DNA of 64,000 bases. It comes from Polytrichum commune (Eukaryota > Streptophyta > Polytrichopsida > Polytrichales > Polytrichaceae). The stretch lies in NCBI GenBank assembly GCA_950295325.1, contig OX485809.1, positions 27,282,001 through 27,346,000 on the forward strand. The letters are read 5' to 3'. The notes beneath the pieces were generated by a model. That model searched no databases. It had not been told where the DNA came from and was given only the letters and a program-made list of their open reading frames with translations. Below, in pieces: positions 1-10,755 of this stretch (position 1 is the first letter of the stretch; every line of letters starts with the position of its first letter). The translations under genes and the position numbers were made by a program.

Positions 1-790
1 TTAGATAGCTTCCAAGTACGCAAGGACCCTAGGAAATTGTGTCCTGATTCAATAAAATGGCAGGAATGGAAAAAAAATTGATATGTTGATAGGAATGACA
101 ATAGGAAATTGGGTCCTGGATGACAATGGGGGTAGGAATGGAAGCAAAGGGGTAGAGTACTAAGCATGTGAGTCAGGAAGTTGGATACTGACTCTGGAAA
201 ATGGTATTAATGGTATTTACAGAGTTCCTGGCATTGCAGTGGGCCTAGTATTTTTGTCCTGGATCCTAAAAATTGGAACATTGCAAATGAAGGCAATTTA
301 TTAGGTGTCTGGGGGAAGGAATTGCAATCCTAGTTATCCATACTGGAGGATTTGTAAGTACAACAAATCCTGGTGGGGTAGGGGACTAGGGAAATGTTTT
401 AGTGCTTCCTATTAGTCCCCACATTCAATGTGAACACCCATTCCACAGTAAATAACAACATTGTGGAATAGGTTGCTAGAATGTGTGGAGCTGGGTAGAT
501 ATTCATGGCCCAAGGGAGAGGAATGTAGGACTCATTCTACATGTGTACAAAAATTAAATGAATCAAATCCAAATAGCAAGGTGTAACATACCTATGTATG
601 ATGCACCAGGTGGACATCCAAAACTCAAATTGTTTTTCATCTAAGTTTGTATATGCAACAAAGGTACATACAAACATTTGCTAGGGGTAACTTAGCATGA
701 TGCTAACATATTCTGACCTCATGTCTTATATCTTCTACACAAAATGCCATAAAAACAATGTAAAGAACTAAAATTATAGGCAAATAATCA
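1..790. other. Unassigned left flank
   Basis: I see no convincing coding region, repeat or RNA gene here. It lies downstream of the minus-strand RING/coiled-coil frame, so it could hold that gene's 3' intron, further exons or UTR. A donor-like GGTGAG sits just before that frame's stop, but I could not identify a downstream exon. Confidence 0.4.
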
Positions 791-791
791 A

Positions 792-2360
792 TTAGGGTTT
801 GGACTCACCAGACATAGCTGCAGAGGGGAGTTGATGCTGGCCAGTTTTTGGAATTACAAATCCAAATGACAATCGCCATTGTAAATCAAATTCTTGTTGA
901 CATGATTGTAACTTGCATTTGTTGGAAGAGCTAATGTGCATACCAAGGCACCAAGGGTGGTAGCAGTGACCGCATGAGGATACACATATATCATTGACAT
1001 GAAAACTTTCTTTGCAAAAAATACAGTCTTCAACATTCACTTGAACACATTGGGACTTAGTCCGATCAGCCCTACTAATAGGTTCAGGGTGGGTGGTTAA
1101 TAAAATGCCACCCTTCAACTTAGACAAATAGTTTGCTATGAGGGTCAACATCTTTTCTACGAAAACTTGATGTTGAATTTCCTCCCCATATGCCTCTTCA
1201 CTACTGGAAAGTTCATTTTGTTTGAGAACAAAATCTTTCTCAGCTGCGGAAAGTTTAGACAGAGATGACTGGACATTGCGCTCTTCACAGCGCAATCTTT
1301 GTTGCAATTGAGCAACAGAGTCTTCTATGTGTGCATTAACTGATGAAAATCCCTCCCCATTTTCTTCCACCACAACAGATGCATCAGGGGTAGGAATGGG
1401 ATTAGACTCAAAGGAAAGAGCATCTTGCAAAGCAACACGAGCTCTAGACAGTTCACATTCAGCATCAATATGGAGACCTTTAAGAACATCCAGCATGAGT
1501 TTTGCCCTCTTGAAGTCCATCTCAAAATTAGATTTAGTGTCACTAGTAGCACGAAGCCGTTCTTTTGACTGTAACAATGATTTCTGCTTTGATAGAAGCA
1601 ACTCATGAAGTCTACTAATGATGTCCTCTGTTCCACGCTTTGGTGGATCTGAGGCCATCATCGCCTTCACCCTTGGATTTAAGACACTTAGGTTATTGCG
1701 CTTAATTGACACCCCAGTTTCAACCTTCCCTTTACTTGCACGCAACAAAAGAGATCGACTCACAGGTGTACGAAAACTACCCTTTCTATCAGGTCCTAGG
1801 ATAGAACCACTAGATTGAGGTTTTTGGGCAGGGGAAAGATGTTGAGAAGCAACTCCTACAGCACAAACAGGAAGTTGGGCAATGGAACTCCCTGGAGGTT
1901 GGATACCAAGCTCTGGCCATGATCTGGATGCCACATTAAGGGAATCGGAACTGGTGCCCTCCTTGGCAAGTTTCTTAGCCTTCTTGACATTCTCCAAGGA
2001 CAGACGTTTTTTGTGTAGGTGCACGGCAAATGATGCCCAATTCACAGGGATGCCCTTGTTCTCTGCCACAATGGCTCGTGCCCACTCCAAGGTCAATTGG
2101 TCATTGAGGACTTGATCTCTGAGGGTCACTCGGGAGTACAAATTCACCACTGATTTTTGGAACTCCCTACTGGGCTTCTCATTGACCTTCCAGCCATTCT
2201 TATCCTTCCGAGGTCCGAAAATCTCACAAATTTCGTCATTAGAAACGTCACCCTCTTGCAAAGACTTCACCTCCCTCCCTTCTCCTCTCAAACCTTGAAC
2301 ATTGATGAAATAGTGGAGATCTAGAATGGATTCATCCTGGAATGAGAACACAAGATGCAT
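792..2360 (-). CDS. RING-H2-like, coiled-coil protein (exon or gene)
   Basis: The open frame runs from a stop at 2460-2462 to TAA at 792-794. The first in-frame ATG is at 2358-2360, giving about 520 residues; the frame stays open upstream to 2459, so the true 5' end may be spliced. The N-terminal part is unrecognised. The middle third is rich in K, E, L and Q and reads as a coiled coil. The C-terminus holds a zinc-finger pattern, CIFC then CGHCYHPWC then a C-x3-C pair, which fits a RING-H2 (C3H2C3) with slightly odd spacing of the last pair. RING-H2 proteins are usually E3 ubiquitin ligases; that role is inference. A GGTGAG donor-like site lies six codons before the stop, so more exons may follow to the left. 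A solo LTR sits 81 bp upstream of the open frame. It could be a host gene or a transposon-carried frame. Confidence 0.55.
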   Translation of the reverse strand: MHLVFSFQDESILDLHYFINVQGLRGEGREVKSLQEGDVSNDEICEIFGPRKDKNGWKVNEKPSREFQKSVVNLYSRVTLRDQVLNDQLTLEWARAIVAENKGIPVNWASFAVHLHKKRLSLENVKKAKKLAKEGTSSDSLNVASRSWPELGIQPPGSSIAQLPVCAVGVASQHLSPAQKPQSSGSILGPDRKGSFRTPVSRSLLLRASKGKVETGVSIKRNNLSVLNPRVKAMMASDPPKRGTEDIISRLHELLLSKQKSLLQSKERLRATSDTKSNFEMDFKRAKLMLDVLKGLHIDAECELSRARVALQDALSFESNPIPTPDASVVVEENGEGFSSVNAHIEDSVAQLQQRLRCEERNVQSSLSKLSAAEKDFVLKQNELSSSEEAYGEEIQHQVFVEKMLTLIANYLSKLKGGILLTTHPEPISRADRTKSQCVQVNVEDCIFCKESFHVNDICVSSCGHCYHPWCLGMHISSSNKCKLQSCQQEFDLQWRLSFGFVIPKTGQHQLPSAAMSGESKP

Positions 2361-2540
2361 AAGAGGAGATGAACAAATCACCGTCTGGTCCAAGCGTAGA
2401 TAGACATGAACATTTTGAATGTGAAATTGCCAAAACACACTTGTTTCGCCATAGCCACCCTAAACACAATGAGTTTCTGGAAACAACGCTAAACAAACAA
2501 AAAAAATGTGCTTCAATGGACAACCTGATGGTTGCCGCTT

Positions 2541-3480
2541 TGTCGCGCACCTCTCCATGAGGAGTGCCCGCAACACCATGGGCACAAGGGGGACCCCGGA
2601 GTGACACCCGGGACTTGTGACGCCATTGGTGAGAGGGACCAAGTGATCCTAATGTGGGTGAGGGCCCCGGGCGTTTAGAACGCCTCCCACCCACAAAGAC
2701 TAGGAGTCATGAGGGTAAAGCCATAAGCTATGAGTAGCTTATGGCGTCCCGATTCTAGAATGCTAAAGAACACCTCAATCTGAGGTGTGAGCTAGGAGAT
2801 ATGGCACTTTGAGTGGGATGCTGTCCCGGGACAGCGCCCTGGAACAGCAGGGGCCTGGGAGTGGCTCCCGGGACTGCAAAGGTTTAAACAGGCATAACTT
2901 CCTCAATACTTGCCCGAATAGGGCAAGTGAGGTGTCCATAGGGATCTACGTGAAATGTAGATGACGATAGAGTGGTTGGTTGTTAGATTCAGAGACCGCA
3001 CGTGGAAGTTATGAAGGTCTGAAGCTGCAGGGAGGCTTCTAGACCCAGCGGCTAAGGGAAAATGTCTACTTGGCCCCAACTCTTGGTAGAGAGACAAAAG
3101 GGATGTTGACGGTGGGGGAGGGGCCCCGCCAAAAGTCCTAGAGGCTTATATGGGTGAGGCGGCTTTGCCGACCGACCCCCCCGGAGCATACTTGGCAATG
3201 TGCTCCGGGTGGTTGTAGTGTTGTCCTAGCAACACTATGACCAAGTAGGGAGTGGACTTCCATGGATGGAAGTCCACCTTAGCGATGGGTTACCTACTAA
3301 GGGGAAAGAGTCCCGAATGCATGTGTAGGAGGGTTTGGTGACCAAATATGGGATTGAAGGTCCGCGGTTTTGAAAGCTAACCATGCATGTGCGTGGGATG
3401 TGCAGGTTAGCGCTCGGGACACTTGCTAGAGTTGGAAAGCGATTGAGCTAAGTGGAGAAAAACTAGCAAGGGTCGCGACA
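2541..3480 (+). repeat. Solo LTR of the chromovirus family (plus)
   Basis: The LTR starts TGTCGCGCACC and ends GGTCGCGACA, so it has TG...CA ends inside a short inverted repeat. It is flanked on both sides by the 5-bp target duplication CGCTT (2536-2540 and 3481-3485). No internal retrotransposon sequence adjoins it, so it is a solo LTR left by recombination between two LTRs. It is in the opposite orientation to the copies at 13-24 kb. A TATA-like TTATATG occurs near 3149. Confidence 0.93.
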
Positions 3481-3796
3481 CGCTTGCTCAAACTCTTGCG
3501 CCCAAGCAGAGAGCCTCATTCCTCGCAAAAAAACCCTACCCTATCAGCCATTTTTGGTTGGTGACCACATGTAGATCCTATTCTGGTCATTTGAGTTTCG
3601 GCAGGACCAAGAGTTCTTTAGGACTTTTTTCAAACAGACCCCCTTACCATTCAACATAGGCGGGACTCTCCCCCTTGACAGCGATGATGATAAGATTGTG
3701 TCAGTGGAAAGAACCAATAAGAAAAATACTAATTATTTATTACATGAAAAAAACATTAATCGTCGTCTACCCTCCATTTCCTGAATATTTTCCTAG

Positions 3797-4255
3797 GTGG
3801 TTCCTAGTGGAGCCACCCAAGGATGCTTATACCCGTTGGTCTCTCTTTACATAGTTGGAGAAGGGCGTTGAGGCTGAGATTGCATCGTTTGAGAACGAGT
3901 TGTCCGTGGACATTGATTGGAATTCCACGGAGATTTTACACCCGTCCAATTATGTTGAGCATTGGAGGCTCATTTTGTGGGACAAGGCTTTCCGGGTGTA
4001 TTTTGAGGACAAGGCCGATTTAACATTTAGTAAAGGCCTTGACCTCTTCGAGTTCGACGAAGGCCCCATCGCCATCAAACGCGTTGCTTACCGGTACTCT
4101 TAACCTTTCATTTTTTTCATCGCTTTCGTTTCCTTTCCACGGCCATTTTCTTACTCTATGTTTTCCATTTTCTAGGTACATTCACCGCGAGCTCTTTGTG
4201 AAGAATGCTTTGCCTCCTTCGTCTTTGCCCGCTTTCCTTTTGGAGTGGATTGATG
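3797..4255 (+). pseudogene. Truncated two-exon host gene fragment
   Basis: Exon 1 follows an acceptor-like TTCCTAG and runs 3797-4093. Exon 2 starts at 4176 after TTTTCTAG. The 82-bp intron 4094-4175 has GT...AG ends, and the frame continues across it as R-Y-I-H-R-E. An in-frame TAG lies at 3852-3854. The second exon is lost where the copia element begins, around 4255. The predicted protein is acidic and aromatic-rich (for example YVEHWRLILWDKAF). I do not recognise the family. Clean splice phase argues that this was a real gene; the stop codon and the truncation argue that it is now dead. Confidence 0.6.
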
Positions 4256-7200
4256 TCCACTCCAATCTTTGTGTCTATACAGTGCTTATAAGCAGGTAGA
4301 GCTTTAGTTAACATATCTGCAATATTATTTTCTGACTCAATCTTCTTAATTTCTATCTGACCTGAATCGACAAGGTCTTGAGAGAAGGTGAAGATATGCG
4401 GACTGATGTGCTTCGTTCGGTCCGCCTTGATGAAGCTAGATTGCATTTGCCTTACACATGATGCGTTGTCCTCGTATATTGTGGTTGGCGTATCCTTGGT
4501 CTGAATTCCACATTGCTTCGTTATTATCCCCTCCATCGTACGAAGCCAAACTACCTCGCGGGCAGCCTCATGAAATGCCAGTAATTCCGCATGGTTAGTC
4601 GATGTGGCTGTCACGGTCTGCTTCACTGATTTCCAAGATACGGGTGCCCCATCCCGTATGAAAATGTATCCCGTCTGGGATTTCCCGCCTACATCGTCGG
4701 TGTTGAATCCCGAATCTGCGTATCCGGTTACCTCTCGGTCTTCAACCTTCCTGTAGTGCAAACCTAGATCTTCGGTGCCACGTAAGTACCTCATCAAGTG
4801 TTTCACGGCATTCCAATGCCTCGCTGTTGGATTCTGGCTATGCCGAGCCAGAATACTTGTAGCGAAACCTATATCAGGTCTAGTATGTGTCGTGAGGTAA
4901 GTAAAAGCTCCCACCGCCGTGAGGTAGCGTTGTTTATCAACAACCTCCTCCTCCTCCTCACGGGGGTGGTAGGGATCGTCCTTGGTTTTACTTCTACCTA
5001 TCATTGGTGCCGTTAATGGATGTGACTGGTCCATATTAAAACTTTTCAAAAGTTTTTGAACATAGGCTTGTTGATGCAGCAGTATGTTGCCATCATTAAG
5101 GTGGTGGATCTGTAATCCTAAGCAAAATGAGGTCTTGCCTAAAATTTTCATATCAAACTGCTGAGTTAGCAAGTCTTGCGTATATGTGCACAACTCGGGC
5201 AATCCAATGATATTCAGGTCATCCACATAGACCGCTACTATCACAAATCCAAGATTATTAGCTAGCGTGAATATGCAGGGTAGTGTAGGGTTATGAATGA
5301 AACCTTTGGACACTAGGTAGTTGCAAAGGTGATGGTACCACGTCCGCCCCGCCTGTTTAAGTCCATATAGGGCCTTCATAATCTGCAACCCCGTGAATTT
5401 ACCTGGTCGGGCTGCAGGTGTGGTATTTAGAAATCCGGGGGGTGGCACGATGTACAGCTTAGTGTTTAGGACTCCGTGTAGATAGGTTGTTACCACATCA
5501 AGCAAATAAATGTGCAAGGATAATTGAACTGTTAGTGCCAATAAGAACCGAAATGAAATTGTGTCCATAACGGGGGAATATGTCTGGTCAAAATCAATGC
5601 CGGGTCTCTGTGAGAACCCCTGTGCTACAAGTCTTACCTTGTATCTCAAGACATTTCCATTGGCATCCAGTTTCCTTGTAAAAACCATTTTGTGGCCAAT
5701 CGGGGTCTTGTCTAGGTCGGTGACCACAGATCCGAACACTTGGTGTTTCTTAAGTGAGGCATACTCTGCCTCAATGGCAGCCTCCCACTTAGGCCAATCA
5801 GACCTTGCCTTAGCCTCCCCTAATGAAGTAGGATCAGAATCCAGGGTCCCAGATGTGTACATGGCTTTTGGCTTAGTCTGTTTCTTAGGTGGTTTCAGTG
5901 CTGCAGGTTTAGTTGCAGCTGGTCTTTTCTGTGGCAGATGGTTACCTGTCCCGGGTATGGGATTTCTGATAATCCGAGGTCCCGAGGAAAATCCGTCGGG
6001 TATCTGTTCGGCCAGCGATTTCAGGTGGACAAGTTTGCTCACTTCTGTGTCTGCGAGGCCTGTAGGGAAATCTGGATTCATGGTTAAAGTTTCTGGGGCC
6101 GTGAAATCAAGTGGCTGATTTGAGTCGGGGATCTGAACCTTCGGGAAAATGTTCTCTATAAATCTACAGTTCTGAAATCTGGCTTTGAGAAGTATTCCCG
6201 TGGCTGGTACTAGGTACCTGATTATAGAGGGAGAATCAAATCCCACATAGATTCCCTCTTCCCGATGTGCCCCAATTGTCATCCTCTTCGGTTCAGCTAC
6301 TGGAACCCATACCTGGCAGCCAAAAACTCTGAGAAATGAAATGTTCAGTGTCCGTCCCGACTGTAATTCCAGAGGTGACTGTGTGTTTAACAAAGTTGGT
6401 CTTAGTTTCAACAGGGTTGTGGCATGCATCACCGCATGCCCCCACATAGTCGAGGGTAAGTTGGCGTGAAGGAGTAATGGCCGTGTGACTAATTGGATTT
6501 TCTTGATAAAGGCTTCGGCCAACCCATTATGGGAATGCTCATAGGGGACTGAATAGGTTAGAGTAATTCCCATGGCTACACAGTAATCCTCGAATGTATG
6601 GGATCTGAACTCCTGTGCGTTATCCATACGCAGGTATTTTATGGGAAAATCTGGGAAGTGGTTGCGGTATTTGATCAGAATTCCTAGCAACCTAGGAAAA
6701 ACCATATTTCTAGTGGGTGATAAGGCAACCTCAAAATGAGTACCTGATGCATCAGCAAGCACAAAGAAATATCGAAATGATCCAGATGGGGGGTTAATGG
6801 GTCCACATATGTCGCCATGAATGCGATACAAAGGAGGGGGGAGTTCAGTTGGAAGTTGCCATTTGGATGGCTTTTTACTAAATTTCCCTCGAATACATGC
6901 TGTGCATTCGGTTGTTTTGTGGGCATCCGATGCATTAAGGTTATGCCCCACAACTAATGGCAGCATCCGGCGGAACACGGTCTCACCCGGATGGCCTAGA
7001 CGTCTATGCCACAAGTCAAGCTTGGCCATAGTGTCCTTTGACACATTCTGGGCCAGGTTGCGGTTTATCAGCTCTGGCCCCGCAGGCCAGGCTGCCATGC
7101 ACACCTCATCCGCATCTTTTAGAGAGATGGGGCTACTTGTTTGAATTACAAGTCTGTATAGGCCTTCGTCTCCCGCCGCGGCGGTGGCGAGGAGGCTCCG

Positions 7201-8565
7201 CCCTTGCCTGAGCTCCAGCGCCTCTTCACCTCTATCCATCGCAGTGGATATGTGGATGTCATTAGCCCGCAGGTCCTTGTAGCTGATCAGGCTACGTGGG
7301 GCTTCCGGGGCAAACATGGCTCCCGCACATATGAGGGTGTGTCCCCCGGGCAGTATAACCTTTGCCCGGCCCTCCCGGAATTTGAGATTCTGGCTTCCGG
7401 CCATTGTAGTAATCTTACAATACTGCCAGGATGTCTGCCCTTTCGGGAACTCAAAGAATCTAGGATCCGTTAATATAGTATGCGTGGATGCACTGTCCAG
7501 CAGAGCTACATTAGGCCTAGGGCCGTCATTACCCCTCAAGGTCATATAATTCTCGAGGTCCAGTTTCTGATTTGGCTGGACATCGAAATTATAGTTTTCC
7601 CTTGGCTGGTTTTTAAGCCTCTGCACCTCTTTATACAACTCAATCACATATGCTGAGGCTCGGCACTCTTTGGCATAATGGCCCTTTCGGCCACATTTAT
7701 GACGGTTACCTTTAGAAGGTTTGGATTGAGTAGAGGGTTTAGGCTTGTGGGGCGTCCCCCTGGCCACGTACCTTTGAGGTCGTGTGAATGGCCGTTTGGT
7801 GTAGCCTCGGGGTGGTCTACGTGACGCCTCAGCCGCATGTACCTCGGGCAGATTTGTTGCAGATGTTGCATGGACCTCCCTGGGTGTGTGGATTGTGGCG
7901 TGGACCTCCCGAACAGGTCGGCTCTCAGCATTTTTGAGCAAAAGCTGTTGATGTTTTTCTGCAAGGAGTAAGTGAGACATCAACTGTGAGTGTTTCGTAA
8001 ATTTCATATTACGATACTGTTGGGCCAATATGGCTGTCGCGGGTGGAAAAGTTGACAAGGTCTTCTCCAACAGTTTTGGTTCGGTGAGGGGTTCGCCACA
8101 TAGCCTCAGCTGGGCTGAAATACGGTGCAACTCGGAGTTAAATGTTGCAAAATCTGGGAAGTCCAGAACTCGGAGGTTGATCCATTCACTTCGAGCTTGT
8201 GGAAGGAATAGCATCTGCTGATGGTTAAATCGAGCTTCAAGCATGGTCCATAGTTTGTGTGGGTCTGTTACACTAATGTATTGTAACTTCAGAGAATGGT
8301 CTAAGTGCCTTCTCAGGACCAGCATAGCTTGAGCTTTATAGAGCGCAAATATTTCTTCCTCACCCTCAGGTTCTAATGTGTACTGCAGTTCATCCGCAGA
8401 TAATACAGCCCGTGCATCGTTAATCCACTCAAGGTAGTTTGAACCATCTGAGTTCAGGGGTGCAAAAACTAGTGACTGTATTTTGTTGCTGAAATATGAA
8501 GCCTGGGCCGTAGTATTCATTACTACGGGCTTACTAGATCTACTCCCTTTACTACTGGATGCCAT
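4156..8565 (-). CDS. Copia gag-pol polyprotein (1,469-codon open frame)
   Basis: ATG at 8565 opens an uninterrupted frame. The order is gag (about residues 20-260, UBN2 type), a zinc knuckle near 290, aspartic protease (LLDSAST near 355), integrase with an H-H-C-C finger and D-D-E core (HGDICG, RMDNAQEF, GLAEAFIK), reverse transcriptase with YVDD, and RNase H (YADSGF ... HAEL). Protease, integrase, RT, RNase H is the copia order. The zinc knuckle has lost its first cysteine: HKCGRKGHYAKEC is preceded by Arg where Cys is expected. The last ~30 codons, below about 4255, are antisense host exon rather than copia. The absence of stops suggests a fairly young copy, but without a 3' LTR it cannot complete normal reverse transcription. 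Confidence 0.92.
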   Translation of the reverse strand: MASSSKGSRSSKPVVMNTTAQASYFSNKIQSLVFAPLNSDGSNYLEWINDARAVLSADELQYTLEPEGEEEIFALYKAQAMLVLRRHLDHSLKLQYISVTDPHKLWTMLEARFNHQQMLFLPQARSEWINLRVLDFPDFATFNSELHRISAQLRLCGEPLTEPKLLEKTLSTFPPATAILAQQYRNMKFTKHSQLMSHLLLAEKHQQLLLKNAESRPVREVHATIHTPREVHATSATNLPEVHAAEASRRPPRGYTKRPFTRPQRYVARGTPHKPKPSTQSKPSKGNRHKCGRKGHYAKECRASAYVIELYKEVQRLKNQPRENYNFDVQPNQKLDLENYMTLRGNDGPRPNVALLDSASTHTILTDPRFFEFPKGQTSWQYCKITTMAGSQNLKFREGRAKVILPGGHTLICAGAMFAPEAPRSLISYKDLRANDIHISTAMDRGEEALELRQGRSLLATAAAGDEGLYRLVIQTSSPISLKDADEVCMAAWPAGPELINRNLAQNVSKDTMAKLDLWHRRLGHPGETVFRRMLPLVVGHNLNASDAHKTTECTACIRGKFSKKPSKWQLPTELPPPLYRIHGDICGPINPPSGSFRYFFVLADASGTHFEVALSPTRNMVFPRLLGILIKYRNHFPDFPIKYLRMDNAQEFRSHTFEDYCVAMGITLTYSVPYEHSHNGLAEAFIKKIQLVTRPLLLHANLPSTMWGHAVMHATTLLKLRPTLLNTQSPLELQSGRTLNISFLRVFGCQVWVPVAEPKRMTIGAHREEGIYVGFDSPSIIRYLVPATGILLKARFQNCRFIENIFPKVQIPDSNQPLDFTAPETLTMNPDFPTGLADTEVSKLVHLKSLAEQIPDGFSSGPRIIRNPIPGTGNHLPQKRPAATKPAALKPPKKQTKPKAMYTSGTLDSDPTSLGEAKARSDWPKWEAAIEAEYASLKKHQVFGSVVTDLDKTPIGHKMVFTRKLDANGNVLRYKVRLVAQGFSQRPGIDFDQTYSPVMDTISFRFLLALTVQLSLHIYLLDVVTTYLHGVLNTKLYIVPPPGFLNTTPAARPGKFTGLQIMKALYGLKQAGRTWYHHLCNYLVSKGFIHNPTLPCIFTLANNLGFVIVAVYVDDLNIIGLPELCTYTQDLLTQQFDMKILGKTSFCLGLQIHHLNDGNILLHQQAYVQKLLKSFNMDQSHPLTAPMIGRSKTKDDPYHPREEEEEVVDKQRYLTAVGAFTYLTTHTRPDIGFATSILARHSQNPTARHWNAVKHLMRYLRGTEDLGLHYRKVEDREVTGYADSGFNTDDVGGKSQTGYIFIRDGAPVSWKSVKQTVTATSTNHAELLAFHEAAREVVWLRTMEGIITKQCGIQTKDTPTTIYEDNASCVRQMQSSFIKADRTKHISPHIFTFSQDLVDSGQIEIKKIESENNIADMLTKALPAYKHCIDTKIGVDINPLQKESGQRRRRQSILHKELAVNVPRKWKT

Positions 8566-9478
8566 GCTGAACTGACTTTATGGGCAGATCTTTGGGTTAT
8601 CCGGCCATAAATAGTGACAGATTACTTAAGTTCGGCCTATATCCGATATTAATGAGAGTGGTTACTATACCTATGTCTATTACATAGATTCTGTGATGAT
8701 CTAGCTTGGTTGTTAGGCTATCATGTAATTGTGGAGATGACAGACTTTAATCAACCGATCTACTCAACTGTTTCTGAAATCAGACTCAAATCTACTGCTG
8801 TACAGTACAGCTATCATAAATGAATGATTCAGATTCCTTATTCTAGCCACAAATTTGAAAACTTGGACTAGAATCAGTTCTCTGATAATAATCAACAAGA
8901 ATGAAGTAGAAATGCAATCTAGACATCAGAATTACACGCATATTGTAGATATTTAGTTTGTAGAGAGGTAGGAATGAAAATATCTGGTCTGGTCTGCTAT
9001 TGGTCTGCTGATTCCTTTGTTGTAGTTGCGGCAGTCCAGTAGATTCCTAGCTCTTGGCAGAGATGTCCGATGATGCAGCAAAATTTTGTTGCTCAGAAGT
9101 CCGAAGTTTCTGACTTCGGATATATACTCGCCTAGTATCTGTTGCACAGTATATCGACTTGCCTACTACCTGAACTAAGTTACAGATCTAATCTGATACT
9201 CATAAGTAGGAAGTAATCTCGAAGGCATCTCTCATCTGCGGTGTATGTTCTAGTGCATAAACCTTGTGATCTTCTGCACGGGACTGAGGTAGCCTAGAGA
9301 AAAACACTTCTAGGCTGGACATACTTAAACTTGAACTAGTTCCTAGGATCTTAGTTCGGTACTACTTTTCTGATCTAGTGAGAGTTTCAAGAGAATCAGG
9401 TTCAAGCAGTCTAACGAAGTAAGAGAGAAGAGAAAGAAAAACTAGAAGAGAGCTTAGAGAGCATGAGTGCTGATAACG
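8566..9478 (-). other. Copia 5' leader with primer-binding-like site
   Basis: About 900 bp lie between the gag start codon and the LTR. Next to the LTR, at 9467-9478, the minus strand reads CGTTATCAGCAC, a sequence found at this position in many plant copia elements and complementary to a tRNA segment. The leader is long for copia and could contain an intron; I did not find a clear splice pair. Confidence 0.55.
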
Positions 9479-9729
9479 TGTTATAGAGTTAGAAATAGGA
9501 GCAACATAACGGTATGAATGAAAAGTCTGAAATGGGCTGAGCCAGCCTCTCTTATATAGTGGGTTACAACTTGGGCGTAGTTAATGCTCTGACAGATGCT
9601 ACTGCCTACTTCAGCTGCATGGCGGCTTCTCCTCCTTAAACCCTGGACCTCGGATACTTAACTATGACGGCAGCTAATTAGAGCTGCCCCGATCTCGAGG
9701 TTGCCTAGCTATCTATTATAGCTACAACA
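9479..9729 (-). repeat. Copia 5' LTR with TATA box
   Basis: The segment begins TGTTATAG and ends CTACAACA on the plus strand, so the minus strand has TG...CA ends. On the minus strand a TATA box (CACTATATAAGAG) lies near 9553-9565, well placed to drive transcription toward gag. No second copy is present in the window. Confidence 0.75.
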
Positions 9730-10068
9730 AATGTGAAAGCCTTCAAGTTCTGTTAGTTTAGGCTCTCGGCTAGGTAGTCTAAGGTCTTAGTTAGAGGGGC
9801 CATATTTTGGATGAATGTGAAAGCTTCAAGGTTATGTTTGTTTAGGCTCTCGGCTAGTTAGTTCAAGGTCTTAGTTATATGGGGCCATATTTTGGATCAA
9901 TGTGAAAGCTTAGAGGTCATGTTTGTTTAGGCTCCCGGCTAGTTAGTGAAGGTCTTAGTTATAGGGGGTCATATTTTGGATGAATGTGAAAGCTTCAAGG
10001 TTATGTTTGTTTAGGCTCTCGGCTAGTTAGTTCAAGGTCTTAGTTATAGGGGGCCATGTATTGGATGA
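9730..10068. repeat. Tandem repeat, ~84-bp unit x 4
   Basis: Units start at 9730, 9814, 9899 and 9983, each opening AATGTGAAAGC and containing a GGCTCTCGGCT-like core. The spacing is 84, 85 and 84 bp. The array starts exactly where the copia LTR ends, so the retrotransposon probably inserted into it. Confidence 0.85.
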
Positions 10069-10308
10069 GGGGTTCATCATATGGTGGTCTAGCCCGGATC
10101 CTCTAATCGAGTTTTGATTCACCCCTTCAATACAAGGCAATCAAACCAAATATACTACCAATCATAGACACCTCACCTTTCTCCCTTTTCACATTAGCCC
10201 CTTAACAAATGCAATGAGTTGGGCAACTATATATCGGCCACAAATGGTTGCAAGCTCCAATTCATGCAAGCTTCACTAAAGGTGCGTCTCTCGGCCTCTC
10301 TTCATATT

Positions 10309-10755
10309 TTGTTTGCTCTTGAGTTGTATTTGGCTTGTGATTGTGAATTTGTTGGTTTCTACTTCAAATCTGATCTTTTGAGGTTAGGCCATATTTTCAA
10401 CTTGTGAGGTTCAATGGCCTTGAGTTGTATTTGGCTTGTGATTGTGAATTTGTTGGTTTCTACTTCAAATCTGATCTTTTGAGGTTAGGCCAGATTTTCA
10501 AGTTGTGAGGTTCAATGGCCTTGAGTTGGATTTGGCTTGTGATTGTGAATGTGTTGGTTTAGACTTCAAATCTGATCTTTTGAGGTTAGGCCAGATTTTC
10601 AAGTTGTGAGGTTCAATGGCCTTGAGTTGGATTTGGCTTGTGATTGTGAATGTGTTGGTTTAGACTTCAAATCTGATCTTTTGAGGTTAGGCCAGATTTT
10701 CAAGTTGTGAGGTTCATTGTTCTTGAGTTGGATTTGGCTTGTGATTGTGAATTCC
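10309..10755. repeat. Tandem repeat, 101-bp unit x ~4.4
   Basis: Copies containing TTGAGTTG(T/G)ATTTGGCTTG recur with exact 101-bp spacing (TTCAATGGCC at 10410, 10511 and 10612, then a variant at 10713). Open frames inside the array are products of the repeat. Confidence 0.88.

Larger units (their letters stand above)
4256..9729 (-). mobile_element. Ty1/copia LTR retrotransposon, 3' LTR missing
   Basis: On the minus strand the order is a 251-bp 5' LTR (9479-9729), a primer-binding-like site, a leader of about 900 bp, and one long gag-pol frame. The element should end in a second LTR beyond the RNase H region, but the sequence passes directly into the antisense of a host exon near 4255. It is therefore 3'-truncated. 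The right boundary falls inside the first unit of an 84-bp tandem array. Without a second LTR no target duplication can be assigned. Confidence 0.85.

Noticed and set aside
5561-6118. 185-codon plus-strand frame opposite copia pol
   Set aside because: Antisense shadow of the uninterrupted copia polyprotein.
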